From the NCBI GenBank assembly GCA_963930775.1, contig OZ005705.1, positions 1,364,001 to 1,428,000 on the forward strand: a stretch of DNA of 64,000 nt. Direction: 5' to 3'. This DNA is from Cliona cf. orientalis (lineage: Eukaryota; Porifera; Demospongiae; Clionaida; Clionaidae). The notes below the pieces were generated by a model. The model did no database searches. It was given only the letters and a program-made list of their open reading frames with translations, and was not told the DNA's origin. Below, piece after piece: positions 47,086 through 60,000 of the stretch (positions are counted from its first letter, which is position 1; each line of letters starts with the position of its first letter). A program made the position numbers and the translations under genes.

Positions 47086-49008
47086 ATGGACAATTTTGAA
47101 AATCTCACAGCAGCTGCTGCGTCATGCTCCATCACTCCATCCCTCGTACTGTCGATCGTTGCAGCCATCGTGTGCGTCCTAGTGGCCATCTTTGTGCAAA
47201 AATTCGGTTTGATAGACCTCCTCTTCAATAAGGTGGATCGTAAGTCCAAGAGAAATGGAGGAGAGCTCGTGGCCGATGTTCTAAAGGAGCACGAAGTGAA
47301 ATTTATGTTCACTCTGAGCGGTGGCCACATTTCACCGATTCTGGCCGCATGCGAGAAGAAGGGGATAAGAATCGTTGACACTCGACATGAAGTGACATGC
47401 GTATTTGCCGCTGATGCAGTCGCACGACTGTCTGGAGTTGTGGGTGTGGCTTGTGTGACTGCAGGACCTGGTGTGACCAATACCGTCACTGCCGCCAAGA
47501 ACGCCAGCATGGCAGAATCTCCCGTGCTGATTCTTGGGGGTGCGGCAGCTACTCTCATGAAGGGAAGGGGTTCGCTACAGGACATCGACCAAATCTCACT
47601 ATTCAAGCCGATTTGTAAGTTTACAGCGAGTATCGAGCGTGTTCGAGACATTGTACCTACCCTGCGTAAAGCTATCTGTATCGCGCAGAGTGGTGTCCCT
47701 GGACCGGTGTTTGTCGAGCTACCCATCGACTCCCTTTACCCTTACGACATAGTGGTCAAGGAGCTTTTCCCCAAGAATCAAAAGTCCAAGTCGCTGAATC
47801 TCAAGATCATCGAGCTCTACCTTCAGAACTACGTGAACAGACTCTTTGCTGGTGCCTGGAAGCGGTATGACTACGGACCACTTCCTGTCACATTTCCAAA
47901 AGCCAGTCGGAGCGAAATCAAGCGCTGTGCTTCCCTCCTCAAGAGTGCCAAGAAACCAATCTTTCTTCTTGGCAGCCAGGCCACCCTTCCCCCTGCCAAA
48001 GCCGATGACGTTCAGGCAGCCCTGAAGAAGATTGGGGTGCCATGTTTCCTTGGAGGAATGTCCAGAGGATACCTAGGGAGAAAGAATCAGTACCATATTC
48101 GACAGAAGAGAAGGGATGCTCTCAAAGAAGCTGATTTCGTTGTCTGTGCTGGTGCCGTGGTCGATTTTCGACTCTCCTACGGGCGAGTGTTCAACCGAAA
48201 ATCGAAGATCATTGCTATCAACCGCTCCAAGGATAACCTGAAGCTGAACACGGATGCATTTTGGAAAGCTCACATGTACATCCTGGGCGACCCTGGTCTG
48301 TTCCTCATCGCACTAGCTGAAGCTTTAGGAGAAGGCTACTCCTGTCCGGAAGACTGGCTAAAGACGCTCCATGATCGAGACGTAGAGAAGGAGAAAGCAA
48401 ACTTGGAAAAGTGCGGTGAAGCGACAAATAAGCACATGAATTCCATCAATTTGCTGCACAAGGCTGAAGAGGTGATGAGCGACAACACCATCCTCGTTGC
48501 CGACGGTGGGGATTTCGTCGGGAGCGCGTCCTACATCCTTCGTCCACGAGGTCCTCTGAAGTGGCTCGACCCCGGTCCATTCGGTACCCTAGGCGTGGGC
48601 GGAGGATTTGCCCTCGGGGCAAAGCTCTGCAATCCCGACGACGACGTTTGGATCATCTATGGAGACGGATCGCTGGGATACAGCGTGGCAGAGTTTGACA
48701 CCTTCGCTCGCCACAAGACTCCTGTGATAGCGCTGATCGGTAACGACGCCTGCTGGACGCAGATAGCTCGCGAGCAGGTTCCGATGTTCGGTACGGCCGT
48801 GGCTTGTAACCTCGAGTACTGCAACTACGACAGGGTGGCGGAGGGGTTTGGTGGAGTGGGGTACAAACTCGATGGAAAATCGTCGGATAAGGAGATTGTG
48901 AAGATACTGGAGAAGGCGCAACAGGTGTCCCGTAACGACAAGAAGCCGGTGCTCATCAATTGCTTGATTGGACGGACTGACTTTCGAGATGGTTCTATTT
49001 CCGTCTAG
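47086..49008 (+). CDS. ILVBL: 2-hydroxyacyl-CoA lyase 2 / acetolactate synthase-like protein
   Basis: A thiamine diphosphate (ThDP) enzyme of the acetohydroxyacid synthase fold. The animal protein is an ER-membrane 2-hydroxyacyl-CoA lyase that shortens 2-hydroxy fatty acyl chains. Single exon. ATG 47086 gives 640 aa, close to human (~632); an upstream in-frame ATG at 46942 would add 48 unrelated residues. An N-terminal membrane segment is visible (LVLSIVAAIVCVLVAIFV). The cofactor-activating Glu is in TRHEVTCVFAAD (about Glu102). The ThDP metal motif runs from GDGSLGYS (about 526) to the Asn of LIGNDACW (553). GPGVTN and GGAAATLMKG blocks match the family. It has no introns, whereas its neighbours have many, and it is more GC-rich than its surroundings. 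Confidence 0.93.
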   Translation: MDNFENLTAAAASCSITPSLVLSIVAAIVCVLVAIFVQKFGLIDLLFNKVDRKSKRNGGELVADVLKEHEVKFMFTLSGGHISPILAACEKKGIRIVDTRHEVTCVFAADAVARLSGVVGVACVTAGPGVTNTVTAAKNASMAESPVLILGGAAATLMKGRGSLQDIDQISLFKPICKFTASIERVRDIVPTLRKAICIAQSGVPGPVFVELPIDSLYPYDIVVKELFPKNQKSKSLNLKIIELYLQNYVNRLFAGAWKRYDYGPLPVTFPKASRSEIKRCASLLKSAKKPIFLLGSQATLPPAKADDVQAALKKIGVPCFLGGMSRGYLGRKNQYHIRQKRRDALKEADFVVCAGAVVDFRLSYGRVFNRKSKIIAINRSKDNLKLNTDAFWKAHMYILGDPGLFLIALAEALGEGYSCPEDWLKTLHDRDVEKEKANLEKCGEATNKHMNSINLLHKAEEVMSDNTILVADGGDFVGSASYILRPRGPLKWLDPGPFGTLGVGGGFALGAKLCNPDDDVWIIYGDGSLGYSVAEFDTFARHKTPVIALIGNDACWTQIAREQVPMFGTAVACNLEYCNYDRVAEGFGGVGYKLDGKSSDKEIVKILEKAQQVSRNDKKPVLINCLIGRTDFRDGSISV

Positions 49009-50145
49009 TGTGAAGTTATATGCTCTTATTACTATTAAATTTATAGGACGTTTTAACAAGGTAGCTTCAAGCTGCTTTTTGTACATTGTAGGAGGTTATT
49101 TCTAGACCTGCACAGCAGTGATTTAATGTTAGATTCCTGCACTCAACACGATTATAATGATTATGATTTACTGTATAGTTAGTTTGTGTCAGCTATAATA
49201 AGCAGTGTGCATACTGATGTCTGTGTTTGCTTGATGATGTATTAATGTATACAGAGGACACTATATAATAATGTAACAATGAAAAGTGTACAGTGCTATA
49301 TACCAAGGGCTTATTGCTGCCATATGCTCACTGCCTTGATAAGCCCTTGGCACTACATATACAGTTTGTGAATTAGTTACATAATATAACTTATCAATCT
49401 GCATAATATGTGATTGGATGACCTCATAGCTATTAATAAAATTAATTTTATTTTACACAAAGTAACTTAGTACATTGCACAGTGGTTACAAGAGAGAATG
49501 CCATTTGTTGTTAATAATAATATAATATAATACGGGTGCGATATGATAATATCGTGCACAAGGAGTTAAAATTAATGTACACAGTGGAAAAAAGTACATT
49601 AAGGAGCGTCCACCATAACCAATATCAATTACACCAGGGACTTTATAGTGGATACTCACAAAAATTATTATGATGTCACCGCTATATAGTGTGACATAAA
49701 TAAATTACTTATTGTTCTATAATATAATTTTTAGACTTGAAGGTTCAGCGAGGCAATGATGTCAGACTTTGAACTAGTGTGTGAGTCCACAAAGTCACCA
49801 AAGTGCGTTGGGGAGGTGGGAACTGACTTCATCGCAACTGCATGGAGAAAGAATTAAAACTTGAAAATAGAGGCTGGAACGAACCAATGATTATTACTAA
49901 TCTTTGTTTAATTTCTACACGGGCAATGAAATTAATAAAACACCTTTCCCATCATATCTACTACCAAAATTATCTACTCAAAGTTTACATACTTCCGAAC
50001 AGCTATTTTATTACAGCTTTCATATAATGCAGTGGAAAGTATTACTTAATGGAGACTCCTGAATTAAAGCTTTGATATGGTCACGTCTATAGGCACTATA
50101 ACAGAAGTGCATAATGATAATATGTGCCCCTGACTATACAGATAC
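49009..50145. other. Convergent spacer after ILVBL
   Basis: About 1.1 kb, AT-rich, holding the ILVBL 3' UTR and the 3' end of the PH/coiled-coil gene. A 12-base inverted repeat (CCAAGGGCTTAT at 49303-49314, complement at 49339-49350) could form a hairpin with a 24-base loop. No coding exon. Confidence 0.55.
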
Positions 50146-53100
50146 TCAGCCTTGTTCCCAGGCCACTCCCAGTTTTTCAACAGATATATACTCACTTGGT
50201 TCCTCTGATTCAGAGAGAGTCTCTCCGAGTCTGTTACGGCCGTATGGAGCAGATGTGATCTGGCCGAGAGGTTGGTGGTGGTGGACCTGCGGCAGGTTTA
50301 CCGGCTCCAGCTCGGAGGCTTCTGATTGGACGACCTTTCGGTGTAGCTGTGGAGAAGAGTTGTCGTCCTTGGATGATTTCACATCTGCTGACTCAGCTGT
50401 TTTTTGCTGTGACTGTTGTAGTTGTTGTTGTTGTGATGCTGCCTGGCCTTCAGCCTTGGAGGAGTGTGTCTTAGCCTGCTGAGCGAGTGCTTGAGCTTGG
50501 ATCTGAGCCTGCGCCTGTGAAAATTAAAGTGTGTGTGTGCATGTATGCAAAATAATATTATTATAAAAGTTATCATCGTAGCTATAATTATTTATCCCCA
50601 CATGCATGTGTGGCACGTATGCAGCATTTTCTCCCCCCTCTCTCTTCTCTACTGCTTAAACCTATCAACCCCAGGTACATTAAACTCCATTTTGATCAAA
50701 GCAGCATGGGCTGAAATAGGGACTGGGCATAGTCTCATTCCCAGAATCCATTCCTAGATTTTCAATGTTGTATGTAATCGGTGCACTCAATTCAACGCGC
50801 GATATAGAAATACTATACACTGCATGAATCAAGGACAGACGCATGTGCCTAGATATAGCTGTGACTTACAGTAACCTTGCTGTACTGCTTGAGTGTCTGG
50901 AGCATTCCCACCCACGACTGCATTTCGTCCTCGGATGAAGCGGACAGGAAGAATATACGACCCTGCGTGTGAACCTCAAACATGTGCGGCTGTACAGTCC
51001 TGCCAATTGATCATAAATTATTGATGATTCGGTGAAAAACATCCGTGGAGTGTATACATAAGGGAATACTGATGTACACACTGTACATGTACCTGCCATG
51101 ACAGACTTGAACTTTGTCAATTTTCTCCAGTGGTATAGTTTGAATTGGCTGGGGAAAAGTAATAGTGTGATCATTTACTCTCTCTCTCCCTCTCTTTCTC
51201 TCTCCCTTCCTCCTCCCCCTCTCTTTCCCTCCTCTCTCTCTCTCTCCCTCCTTCCTTTGCTCTCTCCTTCATCGATCTACCTGTTCAGTCTTGAAGTAAG
51301 CTAGACCATCAGTGTTGAGAACAAACAGCCTCTTCTTCCAACTCTTGACCTTTGCACCTTGCTTTGTCAAGAACCCTTGCTTGTGAACAAAGTGCCCAGA
51401 GTCATCCTGTCAAGAAAACACAAGGCCATGCCAAATTAATCAATGGACCCTTAATGGGACAGAATAGGGTAAAAAATATTGGCGGTTCGGTACAGGAATG
51501 CCGTACTAGTCCACTATCGGATGAATTGCTACCACCCTGATACTTAAACTGCATAATAATTATGTTATCATGCAGCTACACAGTACACTGACATTGAGTA
51601 TTAATTGGGCTCTTACAAATCCGATGTAAGTCTCCTGTAGTCCAGCATCTTCGTTGAAAGTGCTGAAGCCGCTGTTGACGCTGATGTTGTCTCCCTCCGC
51701 CCCTGGAGAGGACGCACTGCCTGGACCATGACGACTCAGCTTCCTCACGGACATCTGACGCATCTGGAGCACATAATTGTCATTATAAAGACTACTGTAT
51801 AGTGAGAAAGTTTTATAAGGTACAAGATTACAGCATTCATACGAGCAGTATGGGAAGAAATTTAATTGTATGTAATGACGTCATCTGAGTAGAATTATGC
51901 AGCAATTTGACTACCTTGGCCCAGAGGAGGTTGGACACGATCACGTGCGCACAAAAAGTGGGCGTGTTGCCCCATACATAACACTGTACAAAATGTAAGT
52001 CACGATCTAAAGCCTTGATGACAGTTTTAAATGTGAAAGCAAGTTGAAATCCATGAGAAAAGAAGATCCAGCGCCATACCCCGCCCGTCCACCCCTCACA
52101 CTTCTTGCAAATCGAGAAAACTCGTTCCTCAGAATGGCAACATCAAAAACAGTATTTGTCGATAGCAGTCAGCTTCTTTCGCCGTTATAACACTAGATCT
52201 ACACGATTTGTCTCCATTTCAGCTTCAGATTTGGCCATAGTTCACAAACGCAAACATTTTAGCTACCAGCTACACTCGCAAATGGCATTCTTTTGAACGC
52301 GTGGCAGCATAATTGCATACCAAGGTCATGTGACTATGGCGCAAATATGCGTCGTGTCCAACCTCCTCTGACCTTGGCCAAAGAAAATTACCAGCAGCAG
52401 ATAATACAATAATATCATAATACTACTATACTTATGGAATTGACAATAATCATTGTTCATCTCACCCTCTGTGTGAGCCTCCAGTTCTCGAGGGCCAGCG
52501 TCTTGTTGGTGGCCGACTTCTCCTGGAGCAGTCGAATGAGGGAGACCTTGACAGCTGCGCTCTCGTCCTCGAGGTTGCTAAGATGTTCTGTCAGCTGTGC
52601 CTTCTCCCTGCATGCAGGCAGGCATGAGCCAGAAGGCAACAACAAGTCAGATCACAATAACACATAATATGTATAGAAATTTACAGGTACATTTGTACAT
52701 TGTATATATCCTCATCCCCAGGCTTGAGTCCCTCATGCAACATTGAAAACATGAAGGAGCCTGCATGGGGACGAGGCCAATTCACAGGTAGGTTGACGGA
52801 TGGAAGCAAGTGGAGTTGACCATAACACCCTACAGCTGTAGCACTGTACTGCAGTCTAGAAGTTCAATTGTTTTGGTTACCAACTCTAATTCTAGTTCCT
52901 CATCCTACGCTACTAGCTAGTGTACCTGCAACAGCTGTTGATAGAGGAATCGAAAAGTTACTAAATTGTGTGCACAAGCCTTAAGGAGCCTAAACTAACT
53001 CAGACAAGAAGGAGTCTTAAAAAACAAGAAGCCACCAGTGACCTAGCTAGCACCTTCTTATATAGTATCTCTGTAATTTCTTATTGTCACTACTACTCCA

Positions 53101-54564
53101 AAGGTCTATGATAACAATAATTATGTACATGACATTGTATAAACAGCTGTACACCACAGTGCACCCTTAGACCACACCAAAGGGTAAAGGATGGGATGGA
53201 GTCCACTGGGCAGCATCTGGCAGAGTGTACCTAGGGAAACCCTGCATGACTGTCATGTCGTGGTTACGGATAACATCCTGTTTGGTACCCATTATTTCAG
53301 GGTATTACATAATATTTTATGCCTAGTGAGCATTGTTTGAATTATTATTATACCGGGCACCAAGATTGCTACAGTATCTAACTACTCTTAAACTTTTCGC
53401 CACCTTACTCTTACTGGAAAATTATTTGTCGAGTATTGATTGTACAGAAGACATGGTGATCTTTATTTGCACTGGTGAAAATGTTATTCCACAGGGTATT
53501 TCCGTAATGCAAGCATATAATATTATAGGTGGGCTGGTCGAAATTACCAGCTATATAGTAACTGCAGTATATTATATCTGTACCTTTCCAGGCATTCCAG
53601 TCTGCTTCTGAATTCAGCTGCCTGTTTGATCTCCTCGGTTGCTATGGAGAGGTCCTGCATGGCAAGGGTCAGCTGGAGGTCCTTGCTCTGAAGATCACCA
53701 AAAATATCACCAAGAGATTGGTGCACCTGAAAAAGAAATGAGATAAATTTCATGATACATATGGTAAGAAATTAAAAATGTACCATACTACCCCCAAAAT
53801 GAGGACACCTCCTTTAATCAGGACATTCTGAGCTGTTCCAAGGGTGTCCGAAATAAAGCGGTTCCACTATAACTATTTTGAGAATAGCCTAATAATAGAT
53901 GCTTTGGATGGAAAAGACATTAACTAGCTTTGCCCCAAATCCACCCCACCCAAGTACCACTTCAATAAAAAAACACTGAAAGCTTGGGAGAGGAGAGGGA
54001 AGATTGGGGGCTGCATGGGGGCAAGGCTCTCAAACCATCAACACGTACTGTAACAGTATTTGCCATATCTACTGAAGTCGGTACATGTATAAGTACCATT
54101 ATTAATTTTTTTTGCAGATGTTTTTGTTGCTTTAATGAAGCAGAGAATTGGCATGTGCAAGACCCACATGATGTTAGTTTAAGGTCTCTGTTGAGACTGA
54201 ATGGCTACTACATTATCACAAGACGAGAATATTAGATGTGTTTACATGCAAGTGAGGCGTGCACGGTTGCTGCTGGTTGGCCTTTGGCCTTTGGCTGTTG
54301 GCTGTTTTGGACTGGATGTGATGGTGTTATGGGTATATAGCATACGCCAGCCAGGCAGCTAAAGGCCAGCCCAGGGTACGCACAGCGGATCCCAAATGGA
54401 CAACTATTTATACAACACCGGGCTGTAAATGTATCGATTAGGACTGCTAGCTTTGAACCCCATGCCAAAACTATTGATCCCCCACTCGTTATGTTGACTT
54501 AATAATCAACAGAGGATGATTTGGAAAACACACAATTAGCAAATTAGGGATGAGAATGAGAAAT

Positions 54565-54601
<37 letters not shown>

Positions 54602-56518
54602 TCTTACCAACTGATTCTGATGGTGCAATTTATCGATGGTGTCAAGCAGTTTAATCCTCTCCTCTTCCAGACTGGCAATCTTTGACATCACCTGCTTCAC
54701 ATCGCTGTCTGAGTACGTACTCAGAATGGAGTCACGAACGTGGTCAGATGTTGTCGACGAAGTAGACAAAACGAGCTCCGGCCGTTCATCACTCTCACTC
54801 TTCGCCGCCTCCTTAGCCAACTTCTTTTGTTCTGTGACACCAAGCACAGACAGCAGTGGATTGTGCACTGGACTTCTAGACGCCGACGACACAGCACTAC
54901 TGGACCTATCCGAAGAATCTTCCGATTCGGCTTCTTTGTCCGATGGCAAAGAGTTACCATTTACGGCAACTTTTATCCACCCCTCCTCCATCTCGCTCGA
55001 GGAGATCATCGTTTTGGTAATTCTCTCTTTCTCTTTCGATATTTCGTGCAGCTTTGGATCAGACTCGGCATGATGTAGCTGACTGCCAGTGTTAAGCGAG
55101 TATATGCCAGGGCTGCTTCTCGCTCGTGTGAAACTTCCAGTCTTTGGGTGTTTGTTTGAAGATTTCTCCTCGTCTACTGACTGTAGTGGAGCGGCGGTGG
55201 CTGCTGGGTGGGGGGAGGAGTTTGTGGTCACCGGCGTTTTGGAGGATCTATAAGGAAGGATAAAGACATAATGCTAGGGGGAGAACACCAGTGGCAGGAA
55301 ATGGAGTTCAGCCATTTTAGGATGAGCAGGATCTGCCCTTAATGTCCTACACACAATGATTGAAATCCTAGGAAAGCTGGCCCAGAGAGAATAAGCTCCA
55401 AATAAAGTCAAGTTTCAATATGAAATCACCAAGGTTGGGTTGGGACTGGGATGCATGTGTAAATACAATAATTATGAGGCTTTGGTGACAATTATTGATA
55501 AGAGAAAAAAATTTGCATGCAAAAGTGACAATTTGTTACAAGAATAAGATTACACTTGTTATAATCAAAGCCCCTCCGTAAATTAAAAGCATTTTCCATC
55601 CTATAAATTTATACCAAACATTCGAATTTCTAACCTGGACACTGCCGGGGAAGTAGTAGATTTGATTGCAGGGGCAGTGGGCTGTCTCCTCAGGTGATGC
55701 CTCTCACCAGCTCCAACAGCTGCAGCAACACCACCACTACCACTACTCGCAGCTGAAGAAGAGCCAGCAACAGATTGATTACTCTTGAAGCAGGCAGCGG
55801 CTAGCTGCTGACATAGGTCAATGGCTTGACCCAGGTGAGTATTGAGGGTCTGAAGATAGTGCTCGTAGGATCGAGAGACACACTCCGTGCTGTTGTTCAC
55901 CAGACGTAACTCGGTCTCTTTCGGCGGGTACATCTGCTCCGCTAAATACGCCGTACCGTTGTTACTAGCACTGGTACCACCACCTTGCTCGGCGTGCAAA
56001 GATTTTCTATAAATAGACTTCTGCACTCGTGAAGTCACGTTTAAACTCTTTGTGACCGGTGCAGAGCTTTCCACTTCCGCCTTCTCCTGCAGTCGATACT
56101 CCAGTGCCTGGTGTGCCTCTCTGGCCTGATTCAGCTGCGCGAGGATCTTGCTACAGTTTCTGGCGATCCCTCCTACCCCCAGCTCCCACAGGGTGAGCAG
56201 TTGACTCAGCTCCTGACACTGTTGGCACTCTCCTTTGTCAGCAACTCCGGGCAATAGCAGCTTAAACTTTGCATCACGGATGGCTTGTTCGGATTTTGCG
56301 TCCGTTGAAGTTCTTGGGATGTTTGTCGAGATTGAGGGAGTGGCTCCGGTGGTGGATGATGGACTCTCACCGATCTTTATGCAAGGATCGGAGACGTGGG
56401 ACTCAAGGGGATGTGGTTTCGGAATGGGCCCCGGGTTCTCCGAAGCTCCCGGGCTTGGGAGACCGTTGACCTGGATATTCACATACCTTGACGGCCGTTT
56501 AGCAACTTTTGACGCCAT
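50146..56518 (-). CDS. Coiled-coil and PH domain protein, family unknown
   Basis: Nine exons in frame: 56518-55635, 55247-54608, 53726-53584, 52607-52466, 51763-51617, 51406-51281, 51148-51093, 50999-50870, 50514-50146; 878 aa. Start ATG 56518 follows an acceptor-like tgtacag, suggesting a non-coding first exon. Residues ~105-160 hold a CQQC pair and a short helix (ILAQLNQAREAHQAL). A second helical stretch lies near 245, then Ser-rich disorder. A long coiled coil spans ~485-605. A PH domain at ~655-755 opens HKQGFLTKQG and includes SWKKRLFVLNTDGLAYF and closes with EDEMQSWVGML. The basic K-x-KKR pattern with a Tyr fits phosphoinositide binding. The tail is Gln/Ala-rich, then acidic. I do not recognise the orthologue; a membrane-recruited adaptor is an inference. 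Confidence 0.85.
52608..53583 (-). other. Intron 3 of the PH/coiled-coil gene
   Basis: About 980 bases with no supported exon or recognised repeat. Confidence 0.6.
53727..54607 (-). other. Intron 2 of the PH/coiled-coil gene
   Basis: About 880 bases. It contains a truncated inverted-repeat element (53781-53868), a ggcctttggc tandem stretch near 54280, and a GA tract (54565-54597) immediately beside the upstream exon's donor. No coding exon. Confidence 0.6.
53781..53868 (-). mobile_element. MITE-like element, copy 3 (truncated)
   Basis: On the minus strand it begins with the same end (ATAGTGGAACCGCTTTATT) and shares CGGACACCCT and TCCTGATTAAAGGAGGTGTC with the full copy at 35393-35574. The right half, including the second inverted end, is missing. 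Confidence 0.6.
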
Positions 56519-56954
56519 TGATTCCTGTACATGTACAATATACAATGTCATATGTATGTGATAGTATGCATAGTATTACATGTATTGAAGGAGTTAGGGG
56601 GTATAGGCAAATATTGAGGGGGGACATGCAAAGATAGCTAGGGCTGGGGATTTTGTCATGAATAGCTGCTGATTGAAAGGAGGGTTATGTAAACTCGCGA
56701 GAATGGGGCAGAATAGCAAACGCCTACTACCAAATATGGAAGTAGCTAATCAGCTCAAATGGATATTACCCGATAAGCATTGTCAACTTAACGTTTACCC
56801 ACATGGGCCATAGTAAACAGTAAACTGTGTGCACTCGCTTATGCAAATAATATGCCTGTAGCCATGAGCTGACACATGCAAGTAATTAACAAGAGCATAG
56901 CTGTAACTCCTAGAAAATCAAACTTAAATGATCCACACATTATTCACAAGAGTA

Positions 56955-57030
56955 ATACTGTTAAGATTCTCCGTTGCGATAGATTTTGCCTTAATTTGTC
57001 AGCACCATCCTTGAGCACCTGGTCAATGTA
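56955..57030 (-). pseudogene. Fragment copy of the WARS2 3' end
   Basis: About 76 bases on the minus strand match the last exon of the WARS2 gene at about 63725-63795. The shared core is GACCAGGTGCTCAAGGATGG, followed by GTGCTGACAA. A five-base insertion (attaa-like) after GACAA then shifts the frame relative to WARS2. After the insertion the match resumes (GGCAAAATC, ATCGCAAC, GAGAA) with several substitutions. No other WARS2 exon is found nearby. It looks like a broken, inverted segmental copy about 6.7 kb from its source. Confidence 0.75.
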
Positions 57031-60000
57031 TTCACATAAGTCTAGTACACACCATACATAGAGAACACATGCACTAACATTTCGGTGAATCGGTTTGGGA
57101 ATCTGACATCCATAGGCCATGTGGTTGTAACTAGTTATAGCTAGATCACAACAGGCCAAGCTGAACTATAAAGCTAGATGAGTATACAGGTATACTCACA
57201 CAGTGGGTTTGACACAGAGCAATGGAATAATGGAAAAGCGTGAACAATAGCATATTTTGGTAAGAGAGGGAATTGCCCAACTAGTATACAATTACAGTGC
57301 TCTAAAGACAAACAAACCTCAGAAGGGCAGTCATGACAATGGCGCATTCATACAGAAATACTAGCTTAGAAGCCACAGTTGACAGGCTTGTGTATTAATA
57401 CAATAGTCAATAATATATCAAAGCATACAGCAATGAGCAGCATTATAACATTATAATATACAAGTTAACATGCAAGACTACAATGTACTTGATGATGCGT
57501 TTGTTCTTTCCCACCGTACAAACAACGATATGATCTTAGACTATTAAACAAGCATCGAGCGACAGCTAAAACACATATTCCGCCTAAGGTCTGTCTAATT
57601 TCTGTCTCATGTCGTGTCATTGCTAAAAGGACTGTAGGCAGTAACACCTCTACACTTGTAGATAGACAAGGCTGACACACGAAAACATACCATGGTCAGT
57701 GTATACTGTTATTGTAGTGAAATTGTCCACTTAATGGATCTTCAGTGTAGATTTAGAAAAGGGTGGAACTCCACCTCGTTGGTTTATAATTAAGGGAGAG
57801 AGGGGGAGTGTCGGCTAGCCACGCTGGCCAGAGGCCTCAATGGATAATTATGGTACTAAACATTGGAATGAAAGATACTGACAATATGGAGCACCCACGC
57901 ATGTATAACGTAAACCACGAAGCAACAAGTTATTAAATGTTATTAGTGAATTCAAACAACCGACTCCCAAGATGATGACTTTTAGCTGCAAGCAATCCGG
58001 TAGAACCGGCCATTTATATAATGAAACCTATGGCTACCGATTGATTCACCTACGTAACCTGTCGCAAATGCTCTGTGACCCACGCGTGAGGGGGAGGAGG
58101 GAGGGAGGGAGGGAGAGGGGGGGTGGTCGGTAAGCGATAGTTGCCCTGTAGCAGTAAAAACACTGCAAATGCACTTCTTTTGAAAGGGATATACAGCCCA
58201 TGCAAGATTAGCCCACTTATATATATATATTATGCACACACAAAGTAATGTATACCTACATTGAGATCCATGGCTATTTAGGAGCCAGGAAAGGGAACAA
58301 GGACTAGAATAATATTATTATTATGACATAATTACAAGACATAAGCTCAGGGGCCAGAGGTTAGGTTAAGGGTGGGTATACGTGAACCTCCAGCCAACAA
58401 GTCTGAAACTGACTGATAAGGCAAGCTTGGTCACTTACTACACATGTCGCTATAGTTTGATAAGGCAACTTTGGGAAGCACTTCTGATGAATATTTTTGC
58501 TCTTTGTCCCCTGGCTCAACTCAAGCCTTACACAGGAAGTGAAGGGAGATAATCATGATTACTAGTAAGTTAACGTTACGGGAAAACATACTAATTATAC
58601 CACTTCCACTTACAACACAGGACAAAGCATCATGAAGCAAGTAAATGCAAGCACATGTAATGTAAGAAGGCTGCCACGTACAAGGGATTTCTTTAGATCT
58701 GGCAATTAAATTATCATTAAGCTTGATTAAATAATTAACTTAATATCACCATTGATGGGTGATAGAATTAATGGCAGGCCAGAGAAGCTGTGGTAACAAT
58801 TATTGCTTAAAACTTAATCGCACGGCTAAGCCATGCATGCAAATTAATTACAGTACCGTAGATAGTAAATATTTCGTGCTTAAAATTATTGATCTTCATG
58901 ACCCTTTGTTTCCTAACAATCGAAAATCTACGGTGAATAGCTTCTTCTATGTTATAAGTTATTACTGATCAACAGTAAAGAATCGAAAATACAATATTTT
59001 TCCCTGTACCTATAGCACATGTGCTTCCCACAAATAAAAAAATAATTAAAGGACACTAAATGCCTCGTTTGTAACGTCATTTGTTGGAGCCAATTTTGGG
59101 ACACCGAGTATGCAGGTACATGTATACTGCGTTTTGCAAGTCAGCTGTCCAGTTGAAAGGGTAAATAGGCAGTGGCTCTCAAGTGCTTAATTCAGTTATA
59201 CTACAAATCACAAAGGCTTTCAGTTTGTTATAGTGACAGAGACAGGTGCCATTCCCTAACTTTCCTAGACAATCGACCTGCAAAGCACAGTATATAAATA
59301 TAGCCTTGCCTCCAAGCTCAAACCAATGTTATACACATAGAAAGTGCACACCATTGAAAAAAAAACCTTGAATCGGACTGGGGGAAGAGGCTGGGAATGC
59401 ACTATCTTAAACATACATTGTAAGGATGCTACTAACGATACCATTGCCTGCTCAGGCATGCAAACCTAATCCCAGCAAAAGGCAGATCGAGCCACTTACA
59501 TGTACATGTACATGTATATACATGTAATGTGCAGGTGCCCAGCCGTGAGAACTAGGGGTATAGTGTACATGTGTCAGTAGACATCTGTCAGTCTGCTGCC
59601 ACACTCCGTGACCAGGGTCGGTTATCCTAATCTCTCTGAGTATATGTTTGCACAGCAGTGTTTATTGTTTGGATACTTAGACACATGGAGCAATACTTTC
59701 AGATACTGGTCGGCCGTACCTATATCCACAACGCAGAGGGGATGAAAGATGATTGCAAGCTTTTACCATAATTCAAGCACGTATACTTTGATTGTGGCCA
59801 GAGCATCCATCCACAGTGAAACTCATCATCAAAAAAGCCAGTTTGGTATTACAAGCAAGGAGAATCTATCTAAGAAATTATGCTTTTATATTCATAGCAA
59901 ACCCATACATGTACATGCACGAACATGTACATGTACAAGGAAAGTTGATTGACAATATTATTATTCATGACTCAGCTGCAGCTAAAAAGAATCGCCGTGT

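Noticed and set aside
47058-47726. 222-codon open frame on the minus strand
   Set aside because: Antisense shadow of ILVBL; the plus strand carries a full enzyme with catalytic motifs.
49303-49350. microRNA precursor
   Set aside because: The stem is only 12 pairs with a 24-base loop and flanks that pair poorly, too short for a typical precursor.
54636-55073. 145-codon plus-strand frame
   Set aside because: Antisense of exon 2 of the PH/coiled-coil gene.
56944-57159. A small minus-strand gene of 71 codons
   Set aside because: Its recognisable part is a frameshifted copy of the WARS2 end; the rest has no similarity, so it is treated as a pseudogene fragment.
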